Assembly: GCA_015698045.1 (NCBI GenBank)
Contig: BLAL01000259.1
Location: 806,001 to 870,000, forward strand
Direction: 5' to 3'
Origin: Rhizophagus clarus
Taxonomy: Eukaryota > Glomeromycota > Glomeromycetes > Glomerales > Glomeraceae
DNA: 64,000 nucleotides
Each line of letters opens with the position of its first letter. The stretch's first letter is position 1. The notes under the pieces are model-generated. The model saw nothing but the letters and a program-made list of their open reading frames with translations. It made no database searches and had not been told where the DNA came from. This document shows positions 34,908 to 47,289 of this stretch, in pieces. The position numbers and the translations under genes are program-made.

Positions 34908-37900
34908 CTATGACCGAGTATAAGGCAGCCCTAAGCTATTAAAGTAGAGTTCCCTGAACTCTGGATAAGGAAGAGCAAAAGAATTCGAAGCATTAAAGTA
35001 TGAGATCCAAGATCCCGAGTGAAGGTAATTAGAGCCGAGGCAATAGATGATGGCACGATGGTCATCATCATCAATTTTGGGAAAGCAGTAAGGGTGTGCA
35101 GGTCCGTTGTGTGTATGGCGGAGTATAAGGTCCGCTTGTCGGAGGTTAGATCTGGACCGGGTCGGAGGCATCATGTCCAGGGGATCACGTGCTGATCGCG
35201 AGGAGCGGTGAGACTTCCGATAAGATCTTTTTTTCTTTTTGGTGATGCGGCGTGATTTTTCCCACAAATGGAAGCTGTCGGAATGTATTCGCCAGAATTT
35301 GCGGGTGATTTGTGTGTAAAAGTATTGAATGAAAGTTTCAACTATCTCCATGGTGAGCTTCCGTGAACGAATATGGAGTGAAACTATTGCTGGGAGTTCC
35401 TCCGGTACCAGTTGGTGCAGGAGGAGGTAAGAGGGATGGGATATATCCGATACTGGGGAGAAAAGTGGTGAACGCTCGATTGAGGAGGTAACATCTCGTG
35501 TGGAAGGAGGAGCATTCGGAGAGGAAGTGATTAGTGAAATTAGGTAGTCTGCGGCTGTCCTTAAAGAAACGTTGAGTTCCCTGAGGTGGGTCGGACAATA
35601 GCCTATGTGGGAGTTATCATAAACCTGTGTAGTGCATTCTGAACATAGAATGGGGTGAGCGGGATATAATTTTGGGTAATTTCTTTGTTGTATGTCTGCC
35701 GTAGGCAATGAGTGGGCAAATAGCTTTATCTTGTGTCCTGTAGTTTTATCATTTTGAAAACTACATGGTGCGCCGTTGTTATTATTCTTCCTTAGCCATT
35801 GAGACGTGAAAGACCAGTCTATCGGATATAACTCCATAAGTTGAAGAAGGTGTCGCTGAGGTTTGTTGTGCAAATTCGATGTTGCTAAGTGAGCATGGCA
35901 GGCACGTTGCGACCATTTTCGTATGTTGCCATATAAGGGCCCTAAGTGATCGAACATAACAGTCATGAGGGCTGAGGGATCAGATTTTGGGGAAATAAAA
36001 ATAGGAGATAGAGTTGTAGCTTCTTTAGATAAGAGGTCAGCTTGATCATTAAATAAATCGCCAGAGTGCGATTTAACTTTCTGAAAAGTCACCATCAGGT
36101 GTTTTAGTTCGATTAGTCGTAAGATGAGAGACCATACAGGGTAAGTAGTAAATTTGAGTTTTTGACGCGTAGAAAGACTGCTGTTTGAAAATTTTTCGTA
36201 GTTGTGGATAGTATTCAGCGAGTCTGTGAAAATGGTAATACATGCGTTCGAGGGAGACACTATTAATGTAGTGAGGACTGCGAAGGTTTCAGCTGTAGTA
36301 GACGAAGGCTGGAACATCGTCGCGCCTTGAAAAGGAGTAGGATTACTAGATGTAGTTGTTTCGATCCATGCAAAGCCATAAGGGATCTATGAGGACCATC
36401 TTGAAAAAGGGAACCATCTGTATAAAAAGATAAATCAGTAAAATTAATAAATTGATGAGCTAAAAATAAAAGTCTATCTATAACTTTATCAAATCCTATA
36501 ACTAAATTATTTAAATAAAGGGGAGAAAGTGGATTGAGTACGGGGTTATTATTATAGATAGTAAGGGTATCAGGTGAATTTTCTCGAGGAACCGGGATTA
36601 TAGGGGTAAGAAAACTGTTGGCGTGTTGTGATCTTTGATAGTCATTATATGCTATCGTTCGTAAGGTATGGTGATGTAGGGTAGGAAATTTCCACGTTCT
36701 TTTAGGAGCAGTTATGTGAGCAGGTATGTGGAGAGGACGATATACTTTGATTGTGAGTAAATTGAGTGTGGCTATGTATAATGTGCATATAGAGGGATTA
36801 GAGACGTTAAAAACATGACGAGAGCATCCTTTGCACGGTCGGATAAATGACGTCATCCTTCTGGGGGTGGAAGCATTCGTGTTAGACGAGTGGGATGGAG
36901 AATAGGTCTCTACGTAAGTGTGAATATAATGTTGAATCTGAGTAATAGATTGGGAGCCTGGGTGATTCGTTTGTGTTATAGATTTGCCGTAGATGATGTC
37001 AGAGCTACTGGTGTCCCACGTGATGACCCATTCATTATGTGGGTTGAATGAAGGGCTGTCCCGTATTTGAGGAGAATTTTTCAAAAAGCGTTGAATCGGT
37101 GGTGTAGGCATAGGTGTAATAAATTTCCTGGAAGACGTAGACCAAGTGGTGGATAATAATTTGTTGAACCATTCAGGAGTACGACCGGTCCATTTGTTAT
37201 TATTGAGTATTTAGATATCTTGATAAGATCGTAGGAAACTACCGTCTTCCGTACTAACTTGGTCTAAAAACAAAATTCGTTTGGCTCTGAGACTATTTAA
37301 GTCTGATTTTGACAGATTTAGGATATGTTGAATTATGGGTGAATAACCTCCTGTGATTTTGAGGTCAAAATTTGGGGAAAAATGTAAGTTAATAGAGCTA
37401 AACGCGTAAATTCTTTTTAACAAAAGTGTGCCAAAGAGTTTGAGAGGAGCTAATAATTTAAGCTCATCTGTTGTAGGATAATCTGCAGTCCATAGTATGT
37501 CTATTGCGGTGATGATTTGTTGTTGTGCTATGGTGCGTAGTGTGGGAGAGTTGAACAGTAGCTGGGTGAGAGTTAGGTGGCTACTGATTTGATTGAAGAA
37601 AAAGTTATGAATTGAGGGAAATATATTATTATAAATAATGTTATCCGGGGTGTTGAGTGGGAGGTGAAGGCTGTATTTGAAGATCTTTTTAATGGGAGCA
37701 AGGATGTTGTCACATTCTCGGTGAGTTAGAAAAGAGAATTGATTCCTATATTCTAGAATAGGAATTAGGATTTTGTTGGTTATATAAATGATGTGATTAT
37801 GGGTAAGTTTTTTCCTTTTTAACAATGTAGCGAAAAATTTTGCGGTTTATGTCATTTTGTTGATATGAGGGCGTGGGTTATTAAACACGTTAACGTAATT

Positions 37901-40894
37901 CCCAAGTATTTTTGCACAATCTTTACGTCCTAGCGTTGTAGTGGTCCAGGTTTCCCCTTGGATTTGGATTTGGACCGGTTTGTTTACTAGGGAAGCGTTG
38001 TTTGTTAGGATGCGGTATTTGTCTTTGTTGATTTTAATGTTGGCGATTTTATAAAAATCTTCAGCCATTGATAATAGTTGGTTGAGGGCCGAGAGGGAAG
38101 GAGCGACCCATGTGGTGTCATCTAGGTATCCTTGTACGGAGAGAGAGTATTCGACCTTTCGGTCAGAAGAAGGGTCCCAGATGTTTTTCTTCTTGTTAAC
38201 GGTTGTTGTAAAGCGATCTTCTAGTGGGATGGAGGCCGTATTAATGTACGCGAAAAGAGGGTCGTAATAAACGATCCACATTAGGGGACTTATGATTTCG
38301 CCTTGGTCTATCCCTTAGATGACTTTATATTGTGGAGTGTATCCTGTAGGTGTGATTACTTGGTTGTAACGATTGGTAAATAGTTGAAGGATGAGGGTAT
38401 TAATCTTGTTAGGAATACCAATACGTTGTAATGAGAGTTTTAGGAGAGAGGTGTTAATTCTGTCGTAGGCTTTGGAAAGGTCTTGTAAACCGATCCAGAG
38501 TTCTTGTTTGTGACCTTTTAAATTGGCCATTTCTATGGTATGGGTGAAGTGTTGTAGTGGTTGAAACGTCGATTCGCCAGTTAGACCAGCTCTGTTGTTC
38601 GACTGGAGGATGCTTGCATTTGATAAAATTTTTTGAAGGCGAGCGGTAATGATTTTAATGAAAAGCTTTCAAAATGTTTCTAATAAAATTATAGGTCGAG
38701 TGTTCTTGATATCGTAGCCCCAGTCGGTTGGCTTTGGAATCAGATAAAGATGGGCATTGTTCCAGCCGTTTGGTAAGTGACCAGAGGTTAAGATATCATT
38801 AAAAAAATTTACGATAAAATCAAAGAAATCTTTATGGAGATGTTTGATGTCCTCGTATGTAATGCCTGAGACTCCAGAGGCCTTGTGGTTAGGTAGTGAA
38901 GAGACGGTAGTGATTAATTCGTCTATAGTAATTGGTACGAGGACAGAGTCGTAAGTATTCATATGTATATGTGATATACGACGATATATCTCTTGAAATT
39001 GTGAAGGTATGTCAGATATTGTTTTGTAGATGGGTACGGTTTCCAATTCTTAAGTTGATTGACCAAGGGTCTGGAAATGTTTGTTGACATGAGACGCTAT
39101 GGTGGATGGGCATCTTGTTAAGGTTTGTGCTTGTGAGGTAGGATCCGTAATGATTAGACGGTCTAGGTGTATAGTTCTTGGTTTACGGTCCATGATCGAG
39201 TTGATCATCCTCCTTTGGTTAGCTATAAGATTATTATTCCTTTGGGTTATATATTTATCTATATTATTGAGGTCGTATTTAAGTTGGTGTTCTTTGAGTA
39301 ATTCTTTACAAGTGTAAAGCCCCTTTTGGATGGTATGTTTCGTCTGTTTGAAGTTTGGACGAGATATCTGTAAGGGTAGTTGTGTGAAAATAGGGGTTTC
39401 AAAAAGTTTGTTAATATTGTAAAGGTTCCATTTGAGCGATGGCCAGGAAGACCAATAGTTATTCCAGCTTTCGGGAGTGATTAGTTCGAATGTTGAATTG
39501 CAAATATGTTCTAGTTTACGTTTGCTGAAACGTGATAGTGTGTCGTGAATAATGATAATTTTGTTTTTTAGTTGTCTGATGGGTAGGGGTACATCAGTTT
39601 TGTAATGTGACAGTTGTTGGTAGGGTTTTAACGGCACAAATTTGTCGTATTTAGTGGCTTCGATGGAGTATTTGATTATTTTCCATTTTTTGTTGACGCG
39701 GTATTTGGAGGGTCAGATTTCAGAGTAAGCGTCTGGAAGCCATTGTTGGATGTTCTTATTTAAGTGTAATGAAGATCGATCAGTGTAAATTTTCCACTTT
39801 TCATTATCCATATTGTTGTAGTTATACTTTAATTTTTTCCGTTGTGACGGACGATGTGTACTTAATTCTTGTTGTTTTCCTAAAGAATTGTGAGGGTAGA
39901 AAAGACATTTGTCAATAATTACAAATGGAGCTTTATGGTCCGTGGTGAATTCAACGGTGGGATTGATTGTATGAACATCAGAATAAAAGGTATTTTCTAT
40001 GATATGTTGAGAAGTATATATGTGGTCGATAGCCGAAGTGGGTATTGACCCTTCTCGATTAACCCTAGTAGGGAGTAAGGTCTCGTGAAAGAATTTGATG
40101 GTATTAGTTAGGTGGTATTTTTTGAATGATCGGAAGATTTCTTTTTTCCATGAGGGTGTGTGTGATGAGGATCCTTTTGGATTTGCGTTGAAGTCTTCCA
40201 TCACGATGATGTAACTGTAAGGTAATCTTTTGTGTTTGTTGATTGAGTTGTTAATGTAGTTGTATAGATCTATAATGTTATCTTTCTTTTGGTTGTTAGC
40301 GTGAATGTATGTGTTGATAATTAGGAGATGCAAGTGTTTGAAGTGGAGTTCTATTTCTATGCATCTTTCTTTGTAATGTCGGATTTTTCCTAGGTGTTTA
40401 GTAAGTTGTTCTGTTAAAATGATACTGACCCCGCTACTGGGATCGTTATATGGATCTCCGTTGGTATCTTTGATGAGGGTGAGATGTCCTGAAGGTGTTG
40501 AAACGTCGTTGTTTATGGCTGGGTTGTATGTATGTATAATTTGTTTTGATGGGAATAGGTGAGGTTGGGTGATACCCGTCTCTGTTATACCTAATATTGA
40601 GAAATTATGTGTAATAAAAAATTCTGAAATAGAGTTAAGTTTAGTCGAGAACCCTCATTGTATATTGAGTGTTCCTATTTTAAGGTAGTCTATCATATAG
40701 TTATTATTATTGTTAGTAGAGTATTGAGGATAATGATCGGGGGGTAGATCATTAATATTGTTGAGCGTTAAAAGGTCTTCATTGTTATTGATAGGGCGAA
40801 CTGAAAAGTCAATATTATTATTATTTTGATTCGTATCCATGTTTGATTGGCGCGCACTGAAAGTATTATCTATATTATTGTTGTTGTCCATCAT
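34908..40894 (-). pseudogene. LINE ORF2: endonuclease, reverse transcriptase, RNase H (broken)
   Basis: One reading frame runs from an ATG at 40894 to about 36390 and is stopped only by in-frame codons at 40655, 39713, 39050, 38669, 38315, 37847 and 37211. A frameshift near 36390 then moves to the frame that ends at 34908. Order: endonuclease (LKIGTLNIQ, DFNANP, AIDHIY, TDHKAP), reverse transcriptase (LQDLSKAYDRI with the motif A Asp; GIDQGEIISPL; YLDDT, the catalytic Asp pair), RNase H (FYTDGS, TAETFA, FTDSLN, NDQADLLSKEA), then a Cys/His segment (CSECTTQVYDNSHIGYC). Catalytic residues visible are kept. Domain calls are firm; the exact start is uncertain. Confidence 0.88.
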
Positions 40895-41307
40895 AAAAAA
40901 AGTTATTGTTAGTTTTCGATGTGATTTCTTATCTGGTTTTCTGTTAAAATCTAAATGGATTAGTCGAATGAGTCCAAAAATTATAGCCGAGAGAGAGGAG
41001 TTTATTGCCCACTTTTGGGGTAAACACCTCAATTGGTTGGGATAAGGTTAGTTAATTTAAATGATGGTTGGCCGGTAGTTTCTGACTCTGCTGTAACCGT
41101 GTGTATGTCTATATCCTCGGTGACTTCATTTAATGGGTAGAAGTTTTCTTGTTGGGAACTTGATACCGATTGCTGTGTAAGGTTTTCGTAGTTATCTGAT
41201 TCATAATAGGAATTTTGATCGTTCCTATTACGGTTGATGGGAGGGGTGGTGTAATAGGTGTTTGTATGCGAGTTTGGTATATTAGAAGGGTTATTATCAA
41301 CCGAGTT

Positions 41308-43281
41308 TCATCTGTGTTTGTTTGTTGGTTTCTTCGGAGAGAATGAGCGTGAGTTTCTCTTGTGTATGGGTTGTTGGTTTTTAATTTCTTTGACCATTTG
41401 TAATATGGTGTTTTGTGTTTGATCGATACGGTTAATAGATTCCAAGGTATTCTGGATTTGTTGGATTTTGTCTATTACGTCTTTATATTGCTTGTTGATA
41501 GAGGTAATAGCCTGTTCTTGTTGTTGTTGGGTAAGTTTGATTTCATTCACTCTTGATGTGAGATGAGCAAGGTTATTCTCTAATTGAGTGATCTTATTGT
41601 TGTGGTTTGAAACTTCTGTATAGTTTTTTTCATAGTGGTAAGGATCGTTAGTGAGGTTTCTCCTTGATCTGCTTCTAGAGCGATCTTGGCGTTTGTTTGT
41701 ATTCTCTGGTGTTTGATTATATGAAACGTTTTTATTCGATTTGTTAATTAAAGGGTCGTTGTTGAACAAAAAATTTTCCCCTCTTTTGGAAAGATAGGGA
41801 GTGGATGATTTTGCGTTATTGTCTGGGGTGATCCTAGCTTCCTTTGGATTATGGAGGAAGGCTTCTATTTTGTCTTTATTTGTACAATTATTGTAGTCGT
41901 GTTCGAAGTGCCCACATACTGTACATGTAGGTGTGTCGACAGGTGTAATGAAGATTTGTCTATTATTGTTGATTTTGACTATTCTGATTTTCTTTTCATA
42001 GTCCTCGCTGTGGACGTTAATATATGCCGTCCTGGTGATTTGTCTAAGGTTGATATCAGGTAATGTGCATGTTTTTCCTTTAATTTTATTGATGATAGGT
42101 TCTAAGTCGTAAAAGTTCGTATCTATGTGTAAACCTGTAATCTTGTATTTAAACAATGTACGGTTTTTATATTCTATATTTTCTGGGTCTGCTGGGAGGA
42201 TTTTGACTAGGTAACGGTCAATCTTGACCATCCAAATGGCTTCTGTGAAAAATTTTTTGGCGGGTTCTTTGTCTTGAAATTCTATATAGTATGTATTGTA
42301 ATTAGAAGGTTGTCTACCTCTACTTGGTAGGTTTTGTTTTTGATTATTTGTGGATTTGTCTACTCGGAATATGTTTTTGATTTTTCCATAAGTAGTAAAG
42401 ATATCCTTGATGTTTTTAACTGAGAAGGACCTGGGTACTTCTACCACTTTTATGGTACGTTCTTCTTTGTGTTTGTTAAAGTTATTGGTTTGTGTATCTA
42501 GGGAATTTTTATCGTAATTGTGAAAGGTAATGTTGTATCTCTTATTGGTGACATTACTTATTGAGTTTCTTGAAGTCTCGTTGACGAAACTTATTTTAAC
42601 AAGTTCCACGTGATTAAATTTTTCTTTGTAGTTTTCTATTTTTAAGAATCCTGGGAGGGAGCCGCATATTTCTGTGATGATTTCACTAATTTGGGAATTA
42701 GATTTTTTCCCAAATTCTTCCTTGATTAAAAAGGAGTAGAAAATGTTGAGTGGATTCTGTTTTTGGTCGTCAAGGGAGATATGTTCTATTTGTAGTGGCT
42801 GTGTAGTTTCCATAGATGGAGTAGATTGTTGATTTTGTGACTCGGGGGGAGTGGTACAATTGTTGTGTTGATTGATTATTGGTGCGTTGTCTTGATGATC
42901 CACAATCATGTGAGGATTGTGGATCGATGCGTTGAGGGAAGACGCGTCTTGAGATAATGACGCGAGAGTGGGTTCAGGAGGGAGTTGTAGGTTGTATTCA
43001 TTATTTTCTTGGGTATTGATAATTTTCAAGTTTTGTTTAAGGTTCGAGGGCGACCCAGTTTCTGTTCCTGAACTGTGGCAGTCGAAGTTAGTATCTTCAT
43101 CTTGGTGTGAAGTGATTTTGGCTTTCTTATTAGAAGGTTTATTTGTAAGAGATTCTGTATTGTAAGTGTCGTTCACAATACTTTGCTCAGTTGAAAGTCC
43201 TGAGCCTGGTGGGACTTCGTTTTTGGTCCTAGTCATGCTTCTTGTATTTCTTGAATTTTTGCTTGACGTTTTTGTAGACAT
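41308..43281 (-). CDS. LINE ORF1 protein, C-terminally truncated
   Basis: A 657-aa ORF with a polar N-terminal third, an RRM-like region around 275-350 (IKVVEVPRSFSV, NTYYIEF), one CCHC zinc knuckle (C-x2-C-x4-H-x4-C in CTVCGHFEHDYNNC, about residue 460), an Arg/Ser patch, and a coiled coil at about 555-640. ORF1 proteins of this class bind the element RNA. The TGA at 41308-41310 is probably premature: the same frame stays open for 92 more codons to 41029, next to the start of ORF2. Confidence 0.85.
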   Translation of the reverse strand: MSTKTSSKNSRNTRSMTRTKNEVPPGSGLSTEQSIVNDTYNTESLTNKPSNKKAKITSHQDEDTNFDCHSSGTETGSPSNLKQNLKIINTQENNEYNLQLPPEPTLASLSQDASSLNASIHNPHMIVDHQDNAPIINQHNNCTTPPESQNQQSTPSMETTQPLQIEHISLDDQKQNPLNIFYSFLIKEEFGKKSNSQISEIITEICGSLPGFLKIENYKEKFNHVELVKISFVNETSRNSISNVTNKRYNITFHNYDKNSLDTQTNNFNKHKEERTIKVVEVPRSFSVKNIKDIFTTYGKIKNIFRVDKSTNNQKQNLPSRGRQPSNYNTYYIEFQDKEPAKKFFTEAIWMVKIDRYLVKILPADPENIEYKNRTLFKYKITGLHIDTNFYDLEPIINKIKGKTCTLPDINLRQITRTAYINVHSEDYEKKIRIVKINNNRQIFITPVDTPTCTVCGHFEHDYNNCTNKDKIEAFLHNPKEARITPDNNAKSSTPYLSKRGENFLFNNDPLINKSNKNVSYNQTPENTNKRQDRSRSRSRRNLTNDPYHYEKNYTEVSNHNNKITQLENNLAHLTSRVNEIKLTQQQQEQAITSINKQYKDVIDKIQQIQNTLESINRIDQTQNTILQMVKEIKNQQPIHKRNSRSFSPKKPTNKHR

Positions 43282-43500
43282 TTTATTTTAATAACAGTGT
43301 TGTGTTGAACGGTTTTATATTTTGTTTCAACTAAAAACTTGTTGAGTATGTTATTAAGAGCTTTGTGTTTAAACTTTTCCGGTGATTTTTGTATGTTGGT
43401 AAGGAATATTTCTATTATTCCTTGGTCTAAAGTAGTTTATTTTGTTTCTTTTCGTTTTTAATTTTTTTTGGTTTTTGGGATCAGCCGAAAGAGTTTTTTT

Positions 43501-43515
43501 GATCAAAGCAAGGTT
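43501..43515. repeat. LINE target-site duplication (5' copy)
   Basis: GATCAAAGCAAGGTT, identical to 34737-34751. Confidence 0.9.
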
Positions 43516-44269
43516 TATATAAAAAAATAAAAAACGTATCATAACAAAACAATCACGTGATCACGTGATACAAGGATAAAATTATTTAAAAAAGATGAAG
43601 TTTAAAAATTCCATATACATTCCGTATATATCAATTTTCCGTATACAATCGGATTTTCAGTAGCCGGTAAGATATTCTTAAAGCGGATATCTGATTGAAG
43701 AATGTACAGTTCGAGATCTATTAAACTATTACATCACAATTCCTTATCTTCAGCAGAAATGAGAATGACACGGAACTTCTTTTCATATATATTTTTAATC
43801 TAACTCAAGAAAATCATGTTATAAGAGCTGTGTTACAATAATAATAGCGGTAAATAATACAAACTTTACACTCGTATGCTAAATGATATCATTAATCAAG
43901 AAGAAATCGAACAAAAAGAAAAATTTAATATGAATAATAGTAAAATTAATATTAATTCAGGGAGTATAATAATTAATGGATCATGTGATAAAAATTGAAA
44001 TTTTAAATTTTAAATAAAGACATTATATAAACACATTTTCTTTACATTTTTTACATTGTATTATTTAAAAAGTAACTTTTGGCTAAAGAAATATACTCTT
44101 CGAAACATTAGAGGGTTATCTTAACGAATATTCAGGATAATATTTAAGATAGGTTGGTAAAGTACAGTACTTTGAATATTCCTATTTTTTCGCAAAAATG
44201 TAATTTAATGAATTCTTTTTTTGTATTTTTTGTAGAAATTCGAATAAAAGTTAGAAAGAATCAGAGATG
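43516..44269. other. AT-rich intergenic
   Basis: Holds a palindrome ATCACGTGATCACGTGAT near 43550 and CCGTATA words resembling the dispersed repeat. No gene. Confidence 0.5.
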
Positions 44270-44387
44270 TATGGTGTACCGTGCAATTAAAAAGCATGTT
44301 GTAACAAGTGACATATTGTTTTACAACAAGTGGCAATAGTGGCATGTTGTTTTTGCAACATGCTTTTGGCTTGTGTAGTACACCATA
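44270..44387. mobile_element. 118-bp MITE with long hairpin
   Basis: Terminal inverted repeats TATGGTGTAC / GTACACCATA, continuing imperfectly through AAAAGCATGTTG / CAACATGC. Flanked by GAGATG at 44264-44269 and 44388-44393. It has no coding capacity. A 6-bp duplication does not by itself fix the superfamily. Confidence 0.7.
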
Positions 44388-44728
44388 GAGATGAATATGA
44401 AAGATACTGCGTTAGATAAATTTACGGATCGTTACAAAGTCAGAAAACTAAAATCTATCCTTTTAGTCACTTTTCTCTGATCTTAATCGTGATTTAGACC
44501 TAACATCCCGTGTTAAGAGCGGTTCAATGTTCCGAGTTCAAGTTGAATCTGTTAAATGACGCAAGACAGAAGGATCAGGACGTAAACGAGAATTACCTGT
44601 TAGTGCTAATTATTCCCTCTTGAAAAAAAGAATAACTATAAAAGGAGTATAAATGTATTAAAAATCAACCGAATCGATAGAATTGAAGGATTAATTATGG
44701 AAATAATGGTATTTATTTCATTTATTAT

Positions 44729-44782
44729 AACTTTTCTAAAGCAAATAAATAAATCAACTTTTCTAAAGCAAATAAATAAATC
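44729..44782. repeat. Perfect tandem duplication, 27-bp unit
   Basis: AACTTTTCTAAAGCAAATAA plus seven further bases, present twice back to back without a difference. Confidence 0.85.
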
Positions 44783-45232
44783 AATAGTAAATAAATAATT
44801 TATCAGGCATTTATACAGCTGTATAATAATTATAGGTTATAAGTTACTCGGCACTCGTGACCTCGTAGCTGCGGCAATACAGTATGTATTTGAAGAATAT
44901 GATCAATGAAGTTTGCTGAGTTCGTATCTCGTAACTATTAATCACAGTAATTTTTTATTTATCATCGTAATCATAGTAATTATGACCATTTTATTACGTA
45001 TTTATATATGATAATTATCAGTTTCACTATTTTTTTTTTCATTTAATTCAACCATCAACCATTCAAAAAAAAAAAAAAAAAATACATATAATGCTAGCAT
45101 ATGTGTAACAAAGTTTAAACTATATTTAGGCATTAACCCAACCATATATTGAATTCAAAACGAAAACTATAATTAAAGTTAGACATTGCAGAGGGTTTCA
45201 GCATTTTTTTCTCCAAGCGAAATAATAATGTA

Positions 45233-46682
45233 CTAAATATTCCGATTTTTTTGATGAGATTGAATTCGAAGACGATTAGGATGAAGTAATGATACCATCG
45301 GATAAAGTTTTGATGGTAAATTATTCCACGTAGATACTTTAGGATATTTTTTACCATTGGCTGTAAATGCACAGGATCTTTTATTCATATCTAAATGAAC
45401 TGTAATTTTTGTACCATCTCCAAATGACGGACAATAATATGATGTATCATTAGAAGACAGGCAGACAAATAAATTAATATTTAAATAAATAAATAGAAGT
45501 ATAGCAAATACCATTAGAACCCAATACCAATCCAGTAGGTTGATTTCCTGCAAAGTTTTCATAATAAAAATTTTCTGATGCACATACTCTAACACAAGAC
45601 CGTGTACAATTTTTCTCAACAATAACATCCCATTCAAAAATACTTTCTTCTAATGTTATTTTAGCTCTAACATTTTGAAACTATCACAACTATCTAACGC
45701 TTGTACAATCTTCTCACCATTCTCGATAATAATATCTGATCCACAAGCTGACTTATCCCAAAAAAGTTCAGATTCTTTAATCCTATAAATTGGTAATCCT
45801 CGAGTATTGTTTAAATCTGAATTAATTGATTCCAAATTATGTTGGATTATTTCGGTTGGAATAATTTTTAACGGCTCAATGGTACCAAAGCAAATTGATT
45901 TCTTTTTATTCGCCTAAAATCGATGTATTCAATCAAAGGATCCAGTTCTTTAGCAACTTTTTGATTATTTGGAGTAAGTTTATTTTCTACTTGAATCAAG
46001 TTATCTATTTGTTCTAAAGTTAGCAACTGTTCCGTTAGAGTTTTATATGTACCATCAGATACTTGTTTTGCCGCAAGAATAGCACTATACCGAAAACTTC
46101 ATACTCTGATGTTGCGAAAGGTATTTCTTTTTCATACGTATAAAATAAAAAATATTGAAGTGCTGTAATAGATAATCGACCAATTTCAATATCATTTAAT
46201 AAATTAGTTGCTATTTCTTCGACTAATAATTTAAGAAGTTCTTCTGGTGATGGCATTATTTCCATACTTTTAGATAATAATTCTGGTGAACAATTTCTTG
46301 CGTAACTTTTTGCTAATGTATCTGATTTAAGAGCGTTCATAATAAATTCTTGAAGACCTGATATTTGAAAGTAATCTGCAGCATAATAAGTTTCGACTAT
46401 ATTATCTTTAGTTAAAGAATTTTCTTTAATTGATCCCGTATAAATATATTCTAATATAATTTTCATTTCAGTAGAATTGATCGTTGGAAAAGAAATTTGT
46501 TTTTTAAAACTTTCTTTGATCCCATTATAAAGTAACCTATCAAGTATTTTGAACCTTGCCGCTAAAATTGCACTACAACTATATAATTTTTTTTCATCCT
46601 TACATAAAATTTCTATTTCGCTATACTTTGGATTATTTATTAGTAATTCTAAATCTCGTTCTAAGAAACATCCTCTTGTCAT
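45233..46682 (-). pseudogene. BTB-SPRY copy with frameshifts and a small insertion
   Basis: Starts MTRGCFLERDLELL at 46682; BTB and BACK read to about 46095. There one base is missing from the A-run where sisters encode VFRYS, shifting the frame. Further indels follow near 45890 and 45680, and extra A/T sequence at about 45455-45515 interrupts the SPRY core before its GWVLGS region. The SPRY end (DGTKITVHLDMNKRSCAF) is legible to 45233. No intron explanation fits all the breaks. Confidence 0.85.
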
Positions 46683-46702
46683 CTTTTTTAGAGGGAAAAA
46701 TA

Positions 46703-46733
<31 letters not shown>

Positions 46734-46796
46734 ATAGAAATATTTTTTTTTTTAAATAATTCTGTTTTTGATTAAACCCGAATATTTATTTATTCT

Positions 46797-46810
46797 TTAC
46801 TATGCTGTAC
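46797..46810 (-). promoter_or_regulatory. Upstream box 1 of BTB-SPRY copy 45233-46682
   Basis: TTACTATGCTGTAC, about 115-128 bases from the start. Downstream on the plus strand it is separated from further upstream sequence by the retroposed insert at 46855. Confidence 0.5.
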
Positions 46811-46854
46811 TAAACTATAAAAAAAAGTGTGAATCATCGCTTGTAATTAGATTT

Positions 46855-47289
46855 TTTTTTTCTAATATGAACGCAGATATGACAACAGTACATAGTCATG
46901 ATAACCTATCTAAAAAAACCTATCTAATAATACTAATAAAACTAAACTAAATAAAAATTACGTATGAAGAAACTATAATAAATCCTCAAATAAAGTGTCA
47001 TTGCTATACTCACCAACTGATCTAGCGTCGCTAGAAATTTTCGCGACAAATTTTGGCCTGTATAACGATTCTCCATTTTTTATCCTTTTGTTAAATTTCA
47101 TTTTCATTTTCTTCCTTCATAGAGTCCTCATTCGGCAATCATGACGAGCATGCTTCGTTGATCTGCTGGAATTCAACGTTTGTATTCGACATATTCATTC
47201 GCATCTGGTCGTCGTCTTCTTCCTTCACCAGTCGAGTCCATTTTTCTTGTTTAGACCAAAAATTTTTAATTCTTTTTTGTTACAGATAT
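46855..47289 (-). mobile_element. Likely retroposed insert with poly(A) and 16-bp duplication
   Basis: GCTTGTAATTAGATTT occurs at 46839-46854 and at 47290-47305, flanking 435 bp. In minus orientation the insert ends in an A run next to the duplication, as expected for LINE-driven retroposition. Its middle (47020-47240) is clearly richer in GC than its surroundings and purine-rich in that orientation (GGAAGAAGACGACGACC), so it could be a processed transcript copy or a SINE. No ORF with a known domain was found. Confidence 0.6.

Larger units (their letters stand above)
34752..43500 (-). mobile_element. Full-length LINE-type retrotransposon with RNase H
   Basis: An 8749-bp non-LTR element in minus orientation with a perfect 15-bp target-site duplication. 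It has a ~220-bp 5' leader, ORF1 (zinc knuckle), ORF2 (APE-like endonuclease, reverse transcriptase, RNase H, C-terminal Cys/His motif) and a 3' end of AATAAATAAATA type instead of poly(A). GC is higher than the surroundings. RNase H and the domain order point to the I/Tad-like group of LINEs, by general knowledge of these families. Terminal completeness indicates a full insertion; coding decay indicates it is no longer autonomous. Confidence 0.93.

Noticed and set aside
43545..43570. ATCACGTGATCACGTGAT palindrome as a regulatory site
   Set aside because: Single occurrence with no gene nearby in a suitable position.
45455..45515. Extra sequence in the SPRY region as an intron
   Set aside because: Sister copies are intronless, no fitting GT-AG pair restores the frame, and the gene has other frameshifts.
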